A stretch of DNA of 64,000 bases from Christensenellaceae bacterium (GCA_022510765.1 JAFLSU010000008.1:1-64000); one strand, 5' to 3'. Shown: positions 50,575 through 61,517, counted from the stretch's first letter. The notes: generated by a model not told the origin, from the letters alone. Made by a program: numbers and translations.

Positions 50575-51435
50575 TCACAGGCTCCGTTTACAAACCAAGC
50601 GGCCATAACCGCCGACAAATACGGAATCTATCACATCGTCATGGTATTCAATATTCACCTCAATTCGTGAAACTTCTCCGAGGTTATGGCCTTGTTCAAA
50701 CACATACTGTGTTTTCTTCTTATAATATTTAAAAAGATAGCAGGCTAAAGCGCAATTCGATGTTCCGGTTGCCGATTCTTCATCAATTCCATAGAGTGGA
50801 GCAAAATTCCTGCATATTGCCGTTACATTAGAATCCTTCGTTAAAGTAAAGGCATGCACTCCGACAACATCTTTCTCCATGCTTAAATCCGTCATGACTT
50901 CAAAATCCGGAGTCAATCCTTCCAAATGCTCCATTGTGTCAATAGGGAGCATAATATCCTTTAATCCCGTAGAAATTATCTGTATTGGCAAAGAATTATC
51001 AATAAATAGATCTTCTAAGCAGCCCGCAAACATATCGGGTTTTAAAACCTCAAAGCATTCCGGGCAATTCTGTTCCATGAATATCATGCCATTTTCTTTA
51101 ACATGGATTCTAAGTATCCCGGCCTTGGTCTCTATCTTATAATCCTGCTTTTCAAGCATATTTAATAGCTTAAGAATATAAAACGCAGCTATCGTAGCAT
51201 GGCCGCATAGCGGAACCTCATCCGTTGGGGTATAGTACTCCAGTTTATAATCCGCTGCGCTTGAATTCAACACAAAAGCAGTCTCGGAGTAGCCCAGTTC
51301 CCTCGCTATGCTTAGCTTTTGCGCAGCGGTTAAATCCGCCTCATTAATGACTACTCCGGCTTTATTTCCGCCACTACCATTCTTGCTAAAGGCGCTTGCA
51401 ACATATATATCCATCATCCTCTTCTCTGCTTTCAA
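50575..51435 (-). CDS. PhzF family isomerase/epimerase
   Basis: GNKAGVVI, YTPTDEVPLCGHATIAAF, DEESATGTSNCALACYL. Confidence 0.9.
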   Translation of the reverse strand: MKAEKRMMDIYVASAFSKNGSGGNKAGVVINEADLTAAQKLSIARELGYSETAFVLNSSAADYKLEYYTPTDEVPLCGHATIAAFYILKLLNMLEKQDYKIETKAGILRIHVKENGMIFMEQNCPECFEVLKPDMFAGCLEDLFIDNSLPIQIISTGLKDIMLPIDTMEHLEGLTPDFEVMTDLSMEKDVVGVHAFTLTKDSNVTAICRNFAPLYGIDEESATGTSNCALACYLFKYYKKKTQYVFEQGHNLGEVSRIEVNIEYHDDVIDSVFVGGYGRLVCKRSL

Positions 51436-51449
51436 TCTGCAAATATTGC

Positions 51450-52277
51450 TTAATATGAAAGCATTTCTTCATCGAACATCTTTTGTGCATTCATCGTTGT
51501 TATCCTGCACTTTTCCAAGGTCTTATCAAAAAGCTTGTCCGTGATCTTGGGTAAATGCTCCCGTATCACTTTAACGCCCTCTTCCGTAATTCCACCCTTT
51601 GTAGCAACTCTTAAAACTACATCCTCAAACGAATAATCATCCGCAAGCATCAGTTCGCCTGTTCCAACCATTGTCTTAAGGAGCATTTGAATGATCTCCT
51701 TATTAGAAATTCGGGTGCGTTTTTTTGCTGATGCAAAAAATTCGTTGAATATGGCAGCAATAAAGCCCGGCATGCAGCTTACCAAATCCGCACCAATATC
51801 AATTTCATTCTCCGGAAGTTCTATTACATCGCCCATGCAGCGAAGCAATTTGGCAAGATAAGCTTTGTCCGTTTCGCTTACCGCTTCATTGAAGCAAACC
51901 AATGTTTGCGATTTATTCACCTCCGCAGTTACCGCCGGAATTACCTTTGCGATTTTATTCCTGCAAACGGATTCCAGCTGTTCAAACGTGATGCTTCCGT
52001 TCAATGAAATAAGGAGCGTATCTTCACTTATCGCCTGCCTGATCTCCGAGAAAACCTCTCTCATTTCGGTGGGTTCGACGCAGATAAATATAATATCCGC
52101 TAACGAAGCCAGTTCTGCATTGCCCTCGCATACATTATATGTACCCTTCAAATGAGCGATTTTTTCCTTTGTTCTGTTTGAAACAAACAGTTCGATTTCG
52201 GATAATTCCTGAGCACGGGCTATTTTTTCCAAGATCATTTTACCCATACTGCCATAACCAATGATTCCTATTTTCAT
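51450..52277 (-). CDS. Pyrroline-5-carboxylate reductase-like (ProC/ComER-like) protein
   Basis: MKIGIIGYGSMGKMILEKI; ADIIFICVEPTEMREV; SLNGSITFEQLE. Confidence 0.82.
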   Translation of the reverse strand: MKIGIIGYGSMGKMILEKIARAQELSEIELFVSNRTKEKIAHLKGTYNVCEGNAELASLADIIFICVEPTEMREVFSEIRQAISEDTLLISLNGSITFEQLESVCRNKIAKVIPAVTAEVNKSQTLVCFNEAVSETDKAYLAKLLRCMGDVIELPENEIDIGADLVSCMPGFIAAIFNEFFASAKKRTRISNKEIIQMLLKTMVGTGELMLADDYSFEDVVLRVATKGGITEEGVKVIREHLPKITDKLFDKTLEKCRITTMNAQKMFDEEMLSY

Positions 52278-52507
52278 TTTTTCATCTCCTTGCTATCAAA
52301 AATATGTCCACATTGTTTTTCGATTCAGTTTTCTTCTCTCCGCTCCGCTAGATATGCGATTCTTTTTCATAATTATTTCTCCTTTACACCTATCCTACAC
52401 ACTAGACATGCGTTTTGTGCTAATAGAGTTATTCGGCATGTTATTGTTAATCTAAAATGATTTCTAAAACACCTCTAAGTCACTTGTCGTGTTGAAAATA
52501 TATTTTG

Positions 52508-53323
52508 TCATTGATTGTCAAATTTTTGCACATATTTACATTTAGGAAAATTAGAACATCCATAGAATTGATTACCCGCATTTGCTCCTCTTTTCGCCGT
52601 TTTAAGAATAAGCTGACCCCCGCATTTTGGACACAAAACTATATCCTGTGATTTATTCGTCTCAGGTTTTGATTCATCCGTAATGCTTGGCGCGGGTATG
52701 GTTTTTTTATATTTTATATTAATGTTTGCAATATGGGCTTCTCTAGTTGCTGCATCAACATTAGTCAGGATTTTAAGCCTGTTATAGATTTCGTCTACCC
52801 TTTCATTCGATAGCACGTCCTCCGCATTTTCCCATATACTGCAAACCGTGGCATAAAGTCCGTCCCTCTTTATCACACGAGCATCCGCGCTATCCAAAGA
52901 TATCTTTTTCAATTCACAGCGTTCAGAAAATACAATTAACGAAAAGAGCGGAATCTCATCTTGCAGATACAAGCCCAACCATTTCATGTGCGTCCTGTTC
53001 TGTTTGATTGGATTATAAAATTGATTCTTTTCCTTGTTTGGTAACATTGCCGTCCAATAGGATGATTTCTCATTTCCAAAAATCCAACCTGAATAATTTT
53101 TGCTTTCGATAACAAAAATACCTTTTTGAGTGATGAATACAACATCAATTTCCGATGTCTCACCATTGTCTTTAGGAACATAAATATTCCTTAAGATTTT
53201 CCCCTTGCGGCCAAACAACCTGACGAAATTAAGTTCTCTCTCTGTAAGCTTCTCACCTCTACGACCTACCCAATTAGCGTCAAAAATTCTATCCAGTATG
53301 ATATCAATTAACCCTTTTGCCAT
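52508..53323 (-). CDS. NERD-domain nuclease-related protein with C-terminal topoisomerase-type C4 zinc finger
   Basis: NVYVPKDNGETSEIDVVFITQKGIFVIESKNYSGWIFG-like NERD core; CPKCGGQLILKTAKRGANAGNQFYGCSNFPKCKY. Confidence 0.9.
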   Translation of the reverse strand: MAKGLIDIILDRIFDANWVGRRGEKLTERELNFVRLFGRKGKILRNIYVPKDNGETSEIDVVFITQKGIFVIESKNYSGWIFGNEKSSYWTAMLPNKEKNQFYNPIKQNRTHMKWLGLYLQDEIPLFSLIVFSERCELKKISLDSADARVIKRDGLYATVCSIWENAEDVLSNERVDEIYNRLKILTNVDAATREAHIANINIKYKKTIPAPSITDESKPETNKSQDIVLCPKCGGQLILKTAKRGANAGNQFYGCSNFPKCKYVQKFDNQ

Positions 53324-53507
53324 ATCTTCACCTTCTTTGTATTTCTATCATCGGTTTTTAAACGTAATTTTTCTGCAAATTCAACTTTTTTCTCTTATTG
53401 ATTACTCACATAATAATATCACAATAAGAAGTTTCTTTTTCGTGTTGGCAACAATCACAAATACTATTTGCCCCACATATAATAAAATCCAATACTCACT
53501 CCCCTAA

Positions 53508-53546
53508 AAAATTCTGTTGCTCTGTTTGCACAGAACAGGCTCTATC
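53508..53546 (-). terminator. Terminator downstream of the rlmD-like gene
   Basis: Minus strand CTGTTCTGTGCAAACAGAGCAACAGAATTTTTT. Confidence 0.55.
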
Positions 53547-53674
53547 GAATGATTTCACGGGAGTGTTCCCGTAAACTCCTCAAATCATAAGCCTTTCCTT
53601 TCATCCCATTCACCTTTCTGCTCACCATATTCTTTCATTATGTCCCTTGCAGAGCGATTCATAAAGCATTCACC

Positions 53675-55054
53675 CTATTTTTCCCATACAGTCCTTTCCC
53701 TTAACATCAATACTACCGTCTCAACATGATGCGTCATCGGAAACATGTCCACAGGCTGCACGGATTCTATACCATATCCGCCGTCAGCCAGTATCCGGCA
53801 ATCACGAGCAAGCGTTGCGGGATTGCAAGAAATATATGCAATGCGTGGAATATTGCTTGCGATTATTGCATCAAGTGCCGGCTTGTCCGCACCCTTTCGG
53901 GGAGGATCGAGCACCAAAGCATCGGCGTGTTTACCGTCTTCTATAAGTCTTGGAAGCAATGATTCCGCTTTTCCGCAGATAAACGATGCATTTGTGATGC
54001 CGTTTAACACCGCATTGCGCTTTGCATCCGAAACCGCGGATTCAACGCATTCTATACCAAGCACGGAGTTAACACGACCTGCCATCAGCAGTGAGATTGT
54101 GCCGATTCCGCAGTATAAATCGATTATATCATCGTTTGATGATAAATTCAATTGTTCAATAGCCTGCATATAAAGCCTAAGTGTCTGAATCGGGTTTACC
54201 TGTAAAAAGCTCTGTACGCTGACCTCAAACTTTAGCCCGGAAATTTTCTCAATTATGGTATCCACGCCAAAAATCGTTTTGTTATTGCGACCCAAAATGA
54301 GATTCGTATTGGATGGATTTACATTATGAATAATAGAGCGTATTTCCGGGACAGCGTTCGTAAGCATTTCTATGAGTTCCGTTGAATGCGGCAGCTTCCC
54401 CGTTGTTACGATGACTACCATCGCACCTCCTGCTGTTGTTCGCGCGACAACATGGCGAAGAATTCCCTCACGCGTACGCTCGTCATATGGTTGAATATGG
54501 AACCTGTTTGCCCATTCAGTTACGATACGAAGCACTTTCATCGAGATCTCATGCTGAATCATACATTCGGTTACGGGTATGATTCGATGACTCTTTTTCG
54601 CAAAATAGCCCGAAACGACTACATTCTCTTTCTCGGCGAACGGAAAACTTGCCTTATTGCGATATCGACAAGGCACTTCCATCCCAAGCGTTTGTTTTAC
54701 TTCGATTCCTTTAAAGCCGCCTATGCGCTCCATAGCGTCGCGAACCCGAGTTCGCTTGAATTCAAGCTGCGCATCGTAATTCATATGGAGCAGATCGCAG
54801 CCGCCGCACTCAGGATATGCGGCGCACTTGGTGAGCACCCGTTCCACGGCTTCCTCGTTTATCGAAAGCAGCTTTCCCTCGGCATAGGAATTCGTTACTC
54901 TTTCGATACGAACCTTCACCTTTTCGCCAACGAGAGCGAGAGGCACGAAAACAGCCATGCCGCAGTATCTTCCTATGCCCTGTCCTTCCGAGCCAAGCGC
55001 ATCGATGGTCAGTTCTATTTCGTCATTGCGCGAAAGTATTCTTGGACCGCTCAT
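53675..55054 (-). CDS. rlmD: 23S rRNA (uracil-5-)-methyltransferase, RlmD/TrmA family
   Basis: TRAM domain, CAAYPECGGCDLLHMNYDAQLEFKR, DLYCGIGTISL, LDPPRKGAD, YISCNPATLARD. Confidence 0.92.
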   Translation of the reverse strand: MSGPRILSRNDEIELTIDALGSEGQGIGRYCGMAVFVPLALVGEKVKVRIERVTNSYAEGKLLSINEEAVERVLTKCAAYPECGGCDLLHMNYDAQLEFKRTRVRDAMERIGGFKGIEVKQTLGMEVPCRYRNKASFPFAEKENVVVSGYFAKKSHRIIPVTECMIQHEISMKVLRIVTEWANRFHIQPYDERTREGILRHVVARTTAGGAMVVIVTTGKLPHSTELIEMLTNAVPEIRSIIHNVNPSNTNLILGRNNKTIFGVDTIIEKISGLKFEVSVQSFLQVNPIQTLRLYMQAIEQLNLSSNDDIIDLYCGIGTISLLMAGRVNSVLGIECVESAVSDAKRNAVLNGITNASFICGKAESLLPRLIEDGKHADALVLDPPRKGADKPALDAIIASNIPRIAYISCNPATLARDCRILADGGYGIESVQPVDMFPMTHHVETVVLMLRERTVWEK

Positions 55055-55078
55055 ATGTTTTAATTTATCCTAATTCAA

Positions 55079-56062
55079 TCAAAATTTCGCCATGATCGTA
55101 TTAAGATCATAGAGCTTATCATCAAAGCGATCCTTCGTTTCGACCGCCTCGGTGAGCGATACATCAATAATGCTGTTTTTAGAGATGCCTACAGCCCTGC
55201 CGCCATTGTTGTCCGCAAGCAGTTCTACCGCGCGCTGACCGAACTTTGCCGCAAGCACCCTGTCGAATGCCGAAGGATTTCCGCCGCGTTGGATATAGCC
55301 AAGCACGGTAGCCTTAATTTCCACATCGGTATTCTCGCGAACGAATTTACAAAAGTCCTCCGCCTTTCCCGCGCCCTCAGCTATCATTACTATGCTCGTT
55401 AGCTGACCGCGAAGCTTGTTTGCGGCAAGCATATCGGCCGCCTCAGCCCATGGCATCGGACGCTCCGGTACGAGTATCAAATCTGCCGCTCCGCTTATTC
55501 CTGCCCATAACGCAATATCGCCGCATCTGTGACCCATGACCTCGATTACACCTACTCTGTCATGCGCCCGCATGGTATCGCGAATCTTATATATCTCATT
55601 CATGACATTGTTTACGGCGGTGTCAAAGCCGATCGTAAAATCGGTGTAGCCCATGTCATTATCTATCGTGCCTGGTATGCCTACCACAGGTATGCCGTAA
55701 CCGCTAAGAACATCCGCGCCTCGGAAGCTGCCGTCTCCACCGATGACGATAAGTCCTTCAATGCCATAGGCACGCAACACGTTTAGAGCTCTTTTCTGCC
55801 CTTCCTTGGTCTTAAATTCCTCGCTTCTGGCTGTTCGAAGTATGGTGCCACCCTTATGCATCTTGCTCTCGACATCAGCATGCCCGAGATAGTCGACCCT
55901 TCCTTCTATAAGACCCTTATAGCCATGATAGATGCCCATCACCTGCATATCCATATCCACTCCGGTCTTAAAGACCGAGCGGATCGCTGCGTTCATGCCC
56001 GGCGTATCCCCGCCGCTTGTTAAAACTCCGATTCGTTTCATTCTTATTGTCCTATCTTTCAC
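55079..56062 (-). CDS. pfkA: 6-phosphofructokinase
   Basis: GVLTSGGDTPGMNAAIR, IGGDGSFRGA, PGTIDNDMGYTDFTIGFDTA. Confidence 0.96.
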   Translation of the reverse strand: MKDRTIRMKRIGVLTSGGDTPGMNAAIRSVFKTGVDMDMQVMGIYHGYKGLIEGRVDYLGHADVESKMHKGGTILRTARSEEFKTKEGQKRALNVLRAYGIEGLIVIGGDGSFRGADVLSGYGIPVVGIPGTIDNDMGYTDFTIGFDTAVNNVMNEIYKIRDTMRAHDRVGVIEVMGHRCGDIALWAGISGAADLILVPERPMPWAEAADMLAANKLRGQLTSIVMIAEGAGKAEDFCKFVRENTDVEIKATVLGYIQRGGNPSAFDRVLAAKFGQRAVELLADNNGGRAVGISKNSIIDVSLTEAVETKDRFDDKLYDLNTIMAKF

Positions 56063-56126
56063 CCAAGTAAAAGCTTCCTTTCTTGGGTACCAAGCTACTT
56101 TCTCGATACTTACTTAAAGCTCGTTA

Positions 56127-59100
56127 TTAGTTTTGCCCCTTCGCATAGAGCTTTACGTTATCCGCACCGAGCAGACCGCAAAGCATATTTATTAACGCCG
56201 GCTGGGAATTTACCCAAAGTTCCTTGGGCGCAAGCATGGGCTTAGGTTTCGAGTGATAAACAAATACCACCTCGGTATTTCCCGGGTATCGACGCAAGGT
56301 TTCGACAACTCGATCATTGAGAAGCTCCGTATCCTCGGTAAACCTAATTGCAAGACGGTATTTTTGACCCTTCATAAGCGGAACCACCTCGTCCACAAGG
56401 ATTGAATTCGCCCTATCCTCGCGCATGGAGAGCCGACCCGAAACAATGACCGCCTTATCATTTATGAGCAGCGGGGCATATCTTGAGTATATGCTTGGGA
56501 ACACGGCAAGCTCCACATTCCCCGTCATATCCTCCAGCATGCCGTATCCCATCATGCCCGAGCCTGATTTTACGGGTCTTGTTCTCATGCCCGTAACGAT
56601 CCCTCCAACGCGCACCACCGCATTATCCTTTATTCTGCCCGTTCCATCGGCATCCGAAAGCTCTGCGCAGGTACAGCCGAGATTGACAAGCTCCTGCTCG
56701 TACTCCATCAGAGGATGCCCACTGACATAGATGCCCATGACTTCACGCTCAAGCGTAAGAAGCTGTTCAAGCGGGAATTCATTATGCGTCTCGTCCGCAT
56801 CAACAGGAACGCTCGTCTCGATGGATTCGTTACCAAAATCAAAAAACGACATCTGACCCGATTCGAGCCGCTTGCGCTCAGCGTTGGCGGAGGCAAGTTC
56901 ATGCTCGTAATGTGACATCAGGTATTGGCGTGAAACCTGCATTGCATCAAAGCAGCCGGCCTTGATAAGTCCTTCGATAAGGCGTTTGTTCAGTCCCTCG
57001 TTTCGGCGCAGGAAGCTCGAAAAATCCGAAAACCGACCGTTTAATTTACGCTCATTTAGCACATCGAGCATGACGCTCTCACCCACATTGCGTATCGCGG
57101 CAAGGCCAAACCTTATTGAGCCGTTTTCCACCGAAAACCTTGCTTCACTCTTATTAATGTCGGGAGGAAGTATGCTTATGCCAAGCTTTCTGCAATAGTA
57201 AATATAGCTCGCGATCTTCTCCGGCGTAGTCATGAAGCTGTTGATGAGCGCAGTCATAAACTCGACCGGATATAGGCATTTTAGAAGTGCTGTTCGATAT
57301 GTGGTAACGGCATAACAGGCCGCATGAGCTTTATTGAACGCATAGGAAGCAAAGTCCATCATTTCGTTAAAAATTTCCTCAGCGGCAGCTCGTGAAACGC
57401 CGCGCCTTAGCGCACCATCGACCTTGACGACCCCATCCTCCACGATACCGTTTATGAAGTTTTCCCGCTCCTTCGCCATCACATCGTGCTTTTTCTTGCT
57501 CATCGCACGGCGCACAAGATCGCTCCTGCCGAGCGAATAGCCCGCAAGATCCCTGACTATCTGCATTACCTGCTCCTGATACACCATGCAGCCATAGGTC
57601 GTATCCAGTATTGGGCGCAGCAGCTCCGTTTCGTAATGCACATTTGCACGGTTCTGCTTGCCCTCGATGTACCTTGGTATCTGATCCATGGGGCCTGGGC
57701 GGAACAGGGAAATTCCTGCGATTATGTCCTCAAGGCTGTCCGGCTTCATCTGCATCATAAACTGCGTCATACCCGCCGATTCAAGCTGGAACACTCCGAC
57801 GGTATCGCCCGAGCGTATGAGGTCATAAACGCGTTCGTCATCATAGGCACTGTTATCAAAATCGGGAAGTTCTCCTCCGGCCGCACGAACATATTCGCAG
57901 CAGTCCCGTATCACCGTTAACGTGCGAAGCCCGAGAAAGTCCATCTTAAGCATTCCAAGCTCCTCAAGCTCGGTCATGGTGAACTGTGTCGTTATAGCCT
58001 CATCGTTGCGCTGCAAGGGAACAAGCTCCATCGTGGGAAGTGATGAAATTACCACGCCAGCCGCATGGGTGGATGTATTTCTTGGCAAGCCCTCTACCTT
58101 CAGCGCGAGATCCAGCATACGCTTGGTATTTTCATCGGTATCATACAGAGTTTTAAGCTCCGGTACCATTTCAAGCGCGGTCGTCAGGTTCATATCCTTC
58201 ATCTGGGGTATAAGCTTCGCTATCCTGTCAACATCCTGATATGGGATGCGCAATACCCTTCCGACATCGCGCACCGCACCCCTTGCCGCCATGGTGCCGA
58301 AGGTGACGATCTGCGCCACATGATCGCTTCCGTATTTATTCTTTACATAATCGATTACTTCCTGACGGCGTTCGTAGCAGAAGTCCACATCAAAATCGGG
58401 CATACTTATGCGCTCGGGGTTCAGGAAACGTTCAAAAAGGAGATTGTATTTTATTGGGTCAATATCAGTAATTCCCATCACGTAGGCGGCTATGGAGGCC
58501 GCACCGCTGCCGCGCCCGGGGCCAACGACTATGCCGTTACTTTTGGCAAAATGTATAAAATCCCACACTATGAGATAATAATCGACAAACCCCATCGTGG
58601 TGATGACGTTAAGCTCGAATTCAAGACGCTCTATTTGTTCCTTCGTAGGTTCACCGTAGCGCCTTCTAAGACCCTCGCCGCACAGCTTGCGAAGGAATGT
58701 CTCGTTATCCGTTCCATCGGGATTGGCGAATCCCGGCAGGTGACGCTTCCCAAATTCTATTGTCAGGCTGCATTTCGAGGCTATCTCGGCGGTATTGGAG
58801 ACAGCCTCCTCGTATCCATACATGTGCTGACGCATTTCCTCCTCGGACTTGAGGTAGAATTCCTCCGTCTCCATGCGCATACGGTTGGTCTCATCTACGA
58901 AGCGTCCTGTCTGTATGCACATCAGCACATCCTGCGCCTCGGCATCGCTGCGCTTTACATAATGAATGTCATTCGTTGCAACGGTCTTTATTCCAAGTTC
59001 CTTTGCAAGCTCGTTTAAGCGCGGAAGCACCACAAGTTGGTCCGGAATGCCGTGGTTCTGCAGCTCAATATAAAAATCATCCCCGAATACACGCTTTAAC

Positions 59101-59573
59101 CGTATGGCGAGCGCTCTTGCTTCATCATACCGGTTCATAAGCAGGTACTGGGGAATATCGCCTGCCAAACACGCAGATAAGCAGATTAGACCTTCGCTGT
59201 GCTTTTCAAGGAGGTCATAATCTATCCTCGGGCGATAATAAAAGCCGTCCACAAAAGCAATCGACGAAAGCTTTATCAGGTTTTTATAGCCTTGCTCGTT
59301 CTTGCACAGTAATATTAGATGGGCATTTTCGCGCATGCCCGTTTTATCGTATATGGATTTCGGAGCGACATAAGCCTCCATTCCGATTATCGGCTTAATG
59401 CCTTCCTTGGTACATTTTTTATAGAATTCAATTACGCCGTACATGTTGCCATGGTCGGTTATCGCAAGCGATTCCATTCCGAGCTCCTTTGCCCGCTCGA
59501 CAAGCTCCTTGATCCGTGCTGCTCCGTCAAGCAGACTGTATTCGGTGTGCACATGCAAATGCGTGAAGCTCAT
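56127..59573 (-). CDS. dnaE: DNA polymerase III subunit alpha
   Basis: PHP domain FTHLHVHTEYSLLDGAARI; catalytic PDFDVDFCYERR; start MSFTHLHVH at 59573. Confidence 0.97.
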   Translation of the reverse strand: MSFTHLHVHTEYSLLDGAARIKELVERAKELGMESLAITDHGNMYGVIEFYKKCTKEGIKPIIGMEAYVAPKSIYDKTGMRENAHLILLCKNEQGYKNLIKLSSIAFVDGFYYRPRIDYDLLEKHSEGLICLSACLAGDIPQYLLMNRYDEARALAIRLKRVFGDDFYIELQNHGIPDQLVVLPRLNELAKELGIKTVATNDIHYVKRSDAEAQDVLMCIQTGRFVDETNRMRMETEEFYLKSEEEMRQHMYGYEEAVSNTAEIASKCSLTIEFGKRHLPGFANPDGTDNETFLRKLCGEGLRRRYGEPTKEQIERLEFELNVITTMGFVDYYLIVWDFIHFAKSNGIVVGPGRGSGAASIAAYVMGITDIDPIKYNLLFERFLNPERISMPDFDVDFCYERRQEVIDYVKNKYGSDHVAQIVTFGTMAARGAVRDVGRVLRIPYQDVDRIAKLIPQMKDMNLTTALEMVPELKTLYDTDENTKRMLDLALKVEGLPRNTSTHAAGVVISSLPTMELVPLQRNDEAITTQFTMTELEELGMLKMDFLGLRTLTVIRDCCEYVRAAGGELPDFDNSAYDDERVYDLIRSGDTVGVFQLESAGMTQFMMQMKPDSLEDIIAGISLFRPGPMDQIPRYIEGKQNRANVHYETELLRPILDTTYGCMVYQEQVMQIVRDLAGYSLGRSDLVRRAMSKKKHDVMAKERENFINGIVEDGVVKVDGALRRGVSRAAAEEIFNEMMDFASYAFNKAHAACYAVTTYRTALLKCLYPVEFMTALINSFMTTPEKIASYIYYCRKLGISILPPDINKSEARFSVENGSIRFGLAAIRNVGESVMLDVLNERKLNGRFSDFSSFLRRNEGLNKRLIEGLIKAGCFDAMQVSRQYLMSHYEHELASANAERKRLESGQMSFFDFGNESIETSVPVDADETHNEFPLEQLLTLEREVMGIYVSGHPLMEYEQELVNLGCTCAELSDADGTGRIKDNAVVRVGGIVTGMRTRPVKSGSGMMGYGMLEDMTGNVELAVFPSIYSRYAPLLINDKAVIVSGRLSMREDRANSILVDEVVPLMKGQKYRLAIRFTEDTELLNDRVVETLRRYPGNTEVVFVYHSKPKPMLAPKELWVNSQPALINMLCGLLGADNVKLYAKGQN

Positions 59574-59661
59574 CCCTTCACCTCCCTTGGCCTTAATTCG
59601 GCTGACATTATTCAGCATTCGTTTTAGATTTTATCTTTTATTATAGTTATTTCTTTAATCT

Positions 59662-60621
59662 TTAAACTATCTTAGGCGTTACGCCAATGCGGATATCCTC
59701 CGCCATTTCGCTTAACCTTTTTAATCTATAGTTTACCGCGGATTTCCCGATGCCCAGCTCCTCCGCAAGCTCTAATAGAGACATTTCGTAATTGTTTAGT
59801 CTGGCCTCCGCAACCATCCTAAGCTGCTCCGGAAGATTATCATACCCAATCGTATCGATAACGAGACGTATATCCCCCGCTTGACGCAAAGCTGTCTTAG
59901 AGACCCTTTCAAGGTTCGCGTTGATGCAGTTTACGCTTCGATTCGCTTCATTGGATGCCTGCTTGATTATCCTTGTTTCCGTAACTGCCATCATTGCTGA
60001 GGATGCCCCCATCAGCGCAAGAAGGTTTTCAAGCTGTTCACCATCCTTAATGTAGACAAGCTCCGAAGCCTTCCGCCGTGTGCGTTTAGCGTTTATTCCG
60101 AACTGCATAAGCAGATCGTTGGCACAATCCGCTATCTCTGCGTTTTTAAACACGAACTCTGCGTGATATGCCTTTTGCGGCTCTGTGACCGTGCCGCAGG
60201 CGAGGAAAAGACCGCGTAAAAAAGCACGGCTCTTCGTTTCGGTATCGGCAATATCATTCGGAAGCCTTGGGGAAAAAGTCTTATCACCATCATTATCGAT
60301 GCTCATTATCCCGGTATCCAGCATGAATCTTTCGACACTTTCGCCGTAAAGAAGCAGCTCGTTGTAGACGGCGTTAAGCCGCTCGTGACTCACCTTAGAA
60401 ATGCTGCATTCAAGGCCGTAATACTGCGCCGAAAGCTTCGCTATAAGCGTCACCGCAGCCTCGTTTTCGCTTACAAAATGCACTCCCCATTGCCGCAGGT
60501 TCGGTATGAGCTTCAATGAACCTATGCTCAATGTGAACGCACTTAGAAGCGCCAAAGCGTCGCTTTCTCGTTTTATGCGCAGGCCCGTCAGTTCCCGTTT
60601 TATATCCGATGAAAACGACAT
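59662..60621 (-). CDS. whiA: DNA-binding protein WhiA
   Basis: Laglidadg-like domain and C-terminal HTH LLELAEELGIGKSAVNYRLKRLSEMAEDI. Confidence 0.95.
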   Translation of the reverse strand: MSFSSDIKRELTGLRIKRESDALALLSAFTLSIGSLKLIPNLRQWGVHFVSENEAAVTLIAKLSAQYYGLECSISKVSHERLNAVYNELLLYGESVERFMLDTGIMSIDNDGDKTFSPRLPNDIADTETKSRAFLRGLFLACGTVTEPQKAYHAEFVFKNAEIADCANDLLMQFGINAKRTRRKASELVYIKDGEQLENLLALMGASSAMMAVTETRIIKQASNEANRSVNCINANLERVSKTALRQAGDIRLVIDTIGYDNLPEQLRMVAEARLNNYEMSLLELAEELGIGKSAVNYRLKRLSEMAEDIRIGVTPKIV

Positions 60622-61517
60622 TATCTTGCGTTGAACCTCTCCTTTATATCGTCTGCCTCTGTAACGAGATCGCGATGCTCCAGCATCACCTGGTATTCTC
60701 CGGCCATCCTGTCGTGCAGCGCCTCAGCCATCGCAACCGAGCGATGCCTTCCTCCGGTGCAGCCGAACGAAATCATGAGCCTGCGCTTTCCCTGTTTTTT
60801 AAATTCCGGAATCACGAGTTTAAGCATGTCCACTATCATGTCAAGCTGCCTGCATACCGCAGGATCGGAGAACACAAACTCTTTGACCTCATCGTCCCTG
60901 CCCGATAGGAGCCTCAGTTCCTCCACATAGAACGGATTGGGCGTGTAGCGCATATCGAAGATATAATCCGCGTTGTACGGAATCCCACGCTTGTATCCGA
61001 AGCTTGAGATTATAAGCCTCAGCGGAACATTCTCGCCCCTCATAAGTATGCCCTCTATGGTTCTAGAAAGCTCGATGGGTGTCATATTGGTCGTTTCGAT
61101 GATGTAATTCGCCTTTTCCTTAAGAGGTGCCAGCATAGCTCGCTCCATCGCTATACCGATGCTGACATCGTTGTTCATCGGGTGGGGTCTGCGTGTTTCG
61201 CTGTAGCGATGCTTGAGAACCGCATCCTCGCACTCCAAAAACATTATATCATATGGATAAGTTATCGATTTCAGCTCATTATATGTACTCAACGGATTGT
61301 AACCAAAGACCGACTCCCTGCTGTCAAGCACTAGCGCCACCCGTGTAATCTCATTTTCACAGTTTGCGCAAAGATCCAGATACTCGTTCACGAGTTGACA
61401 GGGCAGGTTGTCCGCGCAAACAAAGCCCATGTCCTCCAATGCGCTGAGCGCGTTGGACTTTCCTGTCCCCGACAACCCAGTAACGATCAGAATATACATG
61501 TTGTTTTTCTGATTCAT
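60621..61517 (-). CDS. rapZ: RNase adapter RapZ
   Basis: VTGLSGTGKSNALSALEDMGFVCADNLPCQLV; ISFGCTGGRHRSVAMAEAL. Confidence 0.96.
   Translation of the reverse strand: MNQKNNMYILIVTGLSGTGKSNALSALEDMGFVCADNLPCQLVNEYLDLCANCENEITRVALVLDSRESVFGYNPLSTYNELKSITYPYDIMFLECEDAVLKHRYSETRRPHPMNNDVSIGIAMERAMLAPLKEKANYIIETTNMTPIELSRTIEGILMRGENVPLRLIISSFGYKRGIPYNADYIFDMRYTPNPFYVEELRLLSGRDDEVKEFVFSDPAVCRQLDMIVDMLKLVIPEFKKQGKRRLMISFGCTGGRHRSVAMAEALHDRMAGEYQVMLEHRDLVTEADDIKERFNAR

Noticed and set aside
58065-59018. 317-aa ORF on the plus strand
   Set aside because: Antisense to dnaE; shadow ORF from GC-rich codon structure.
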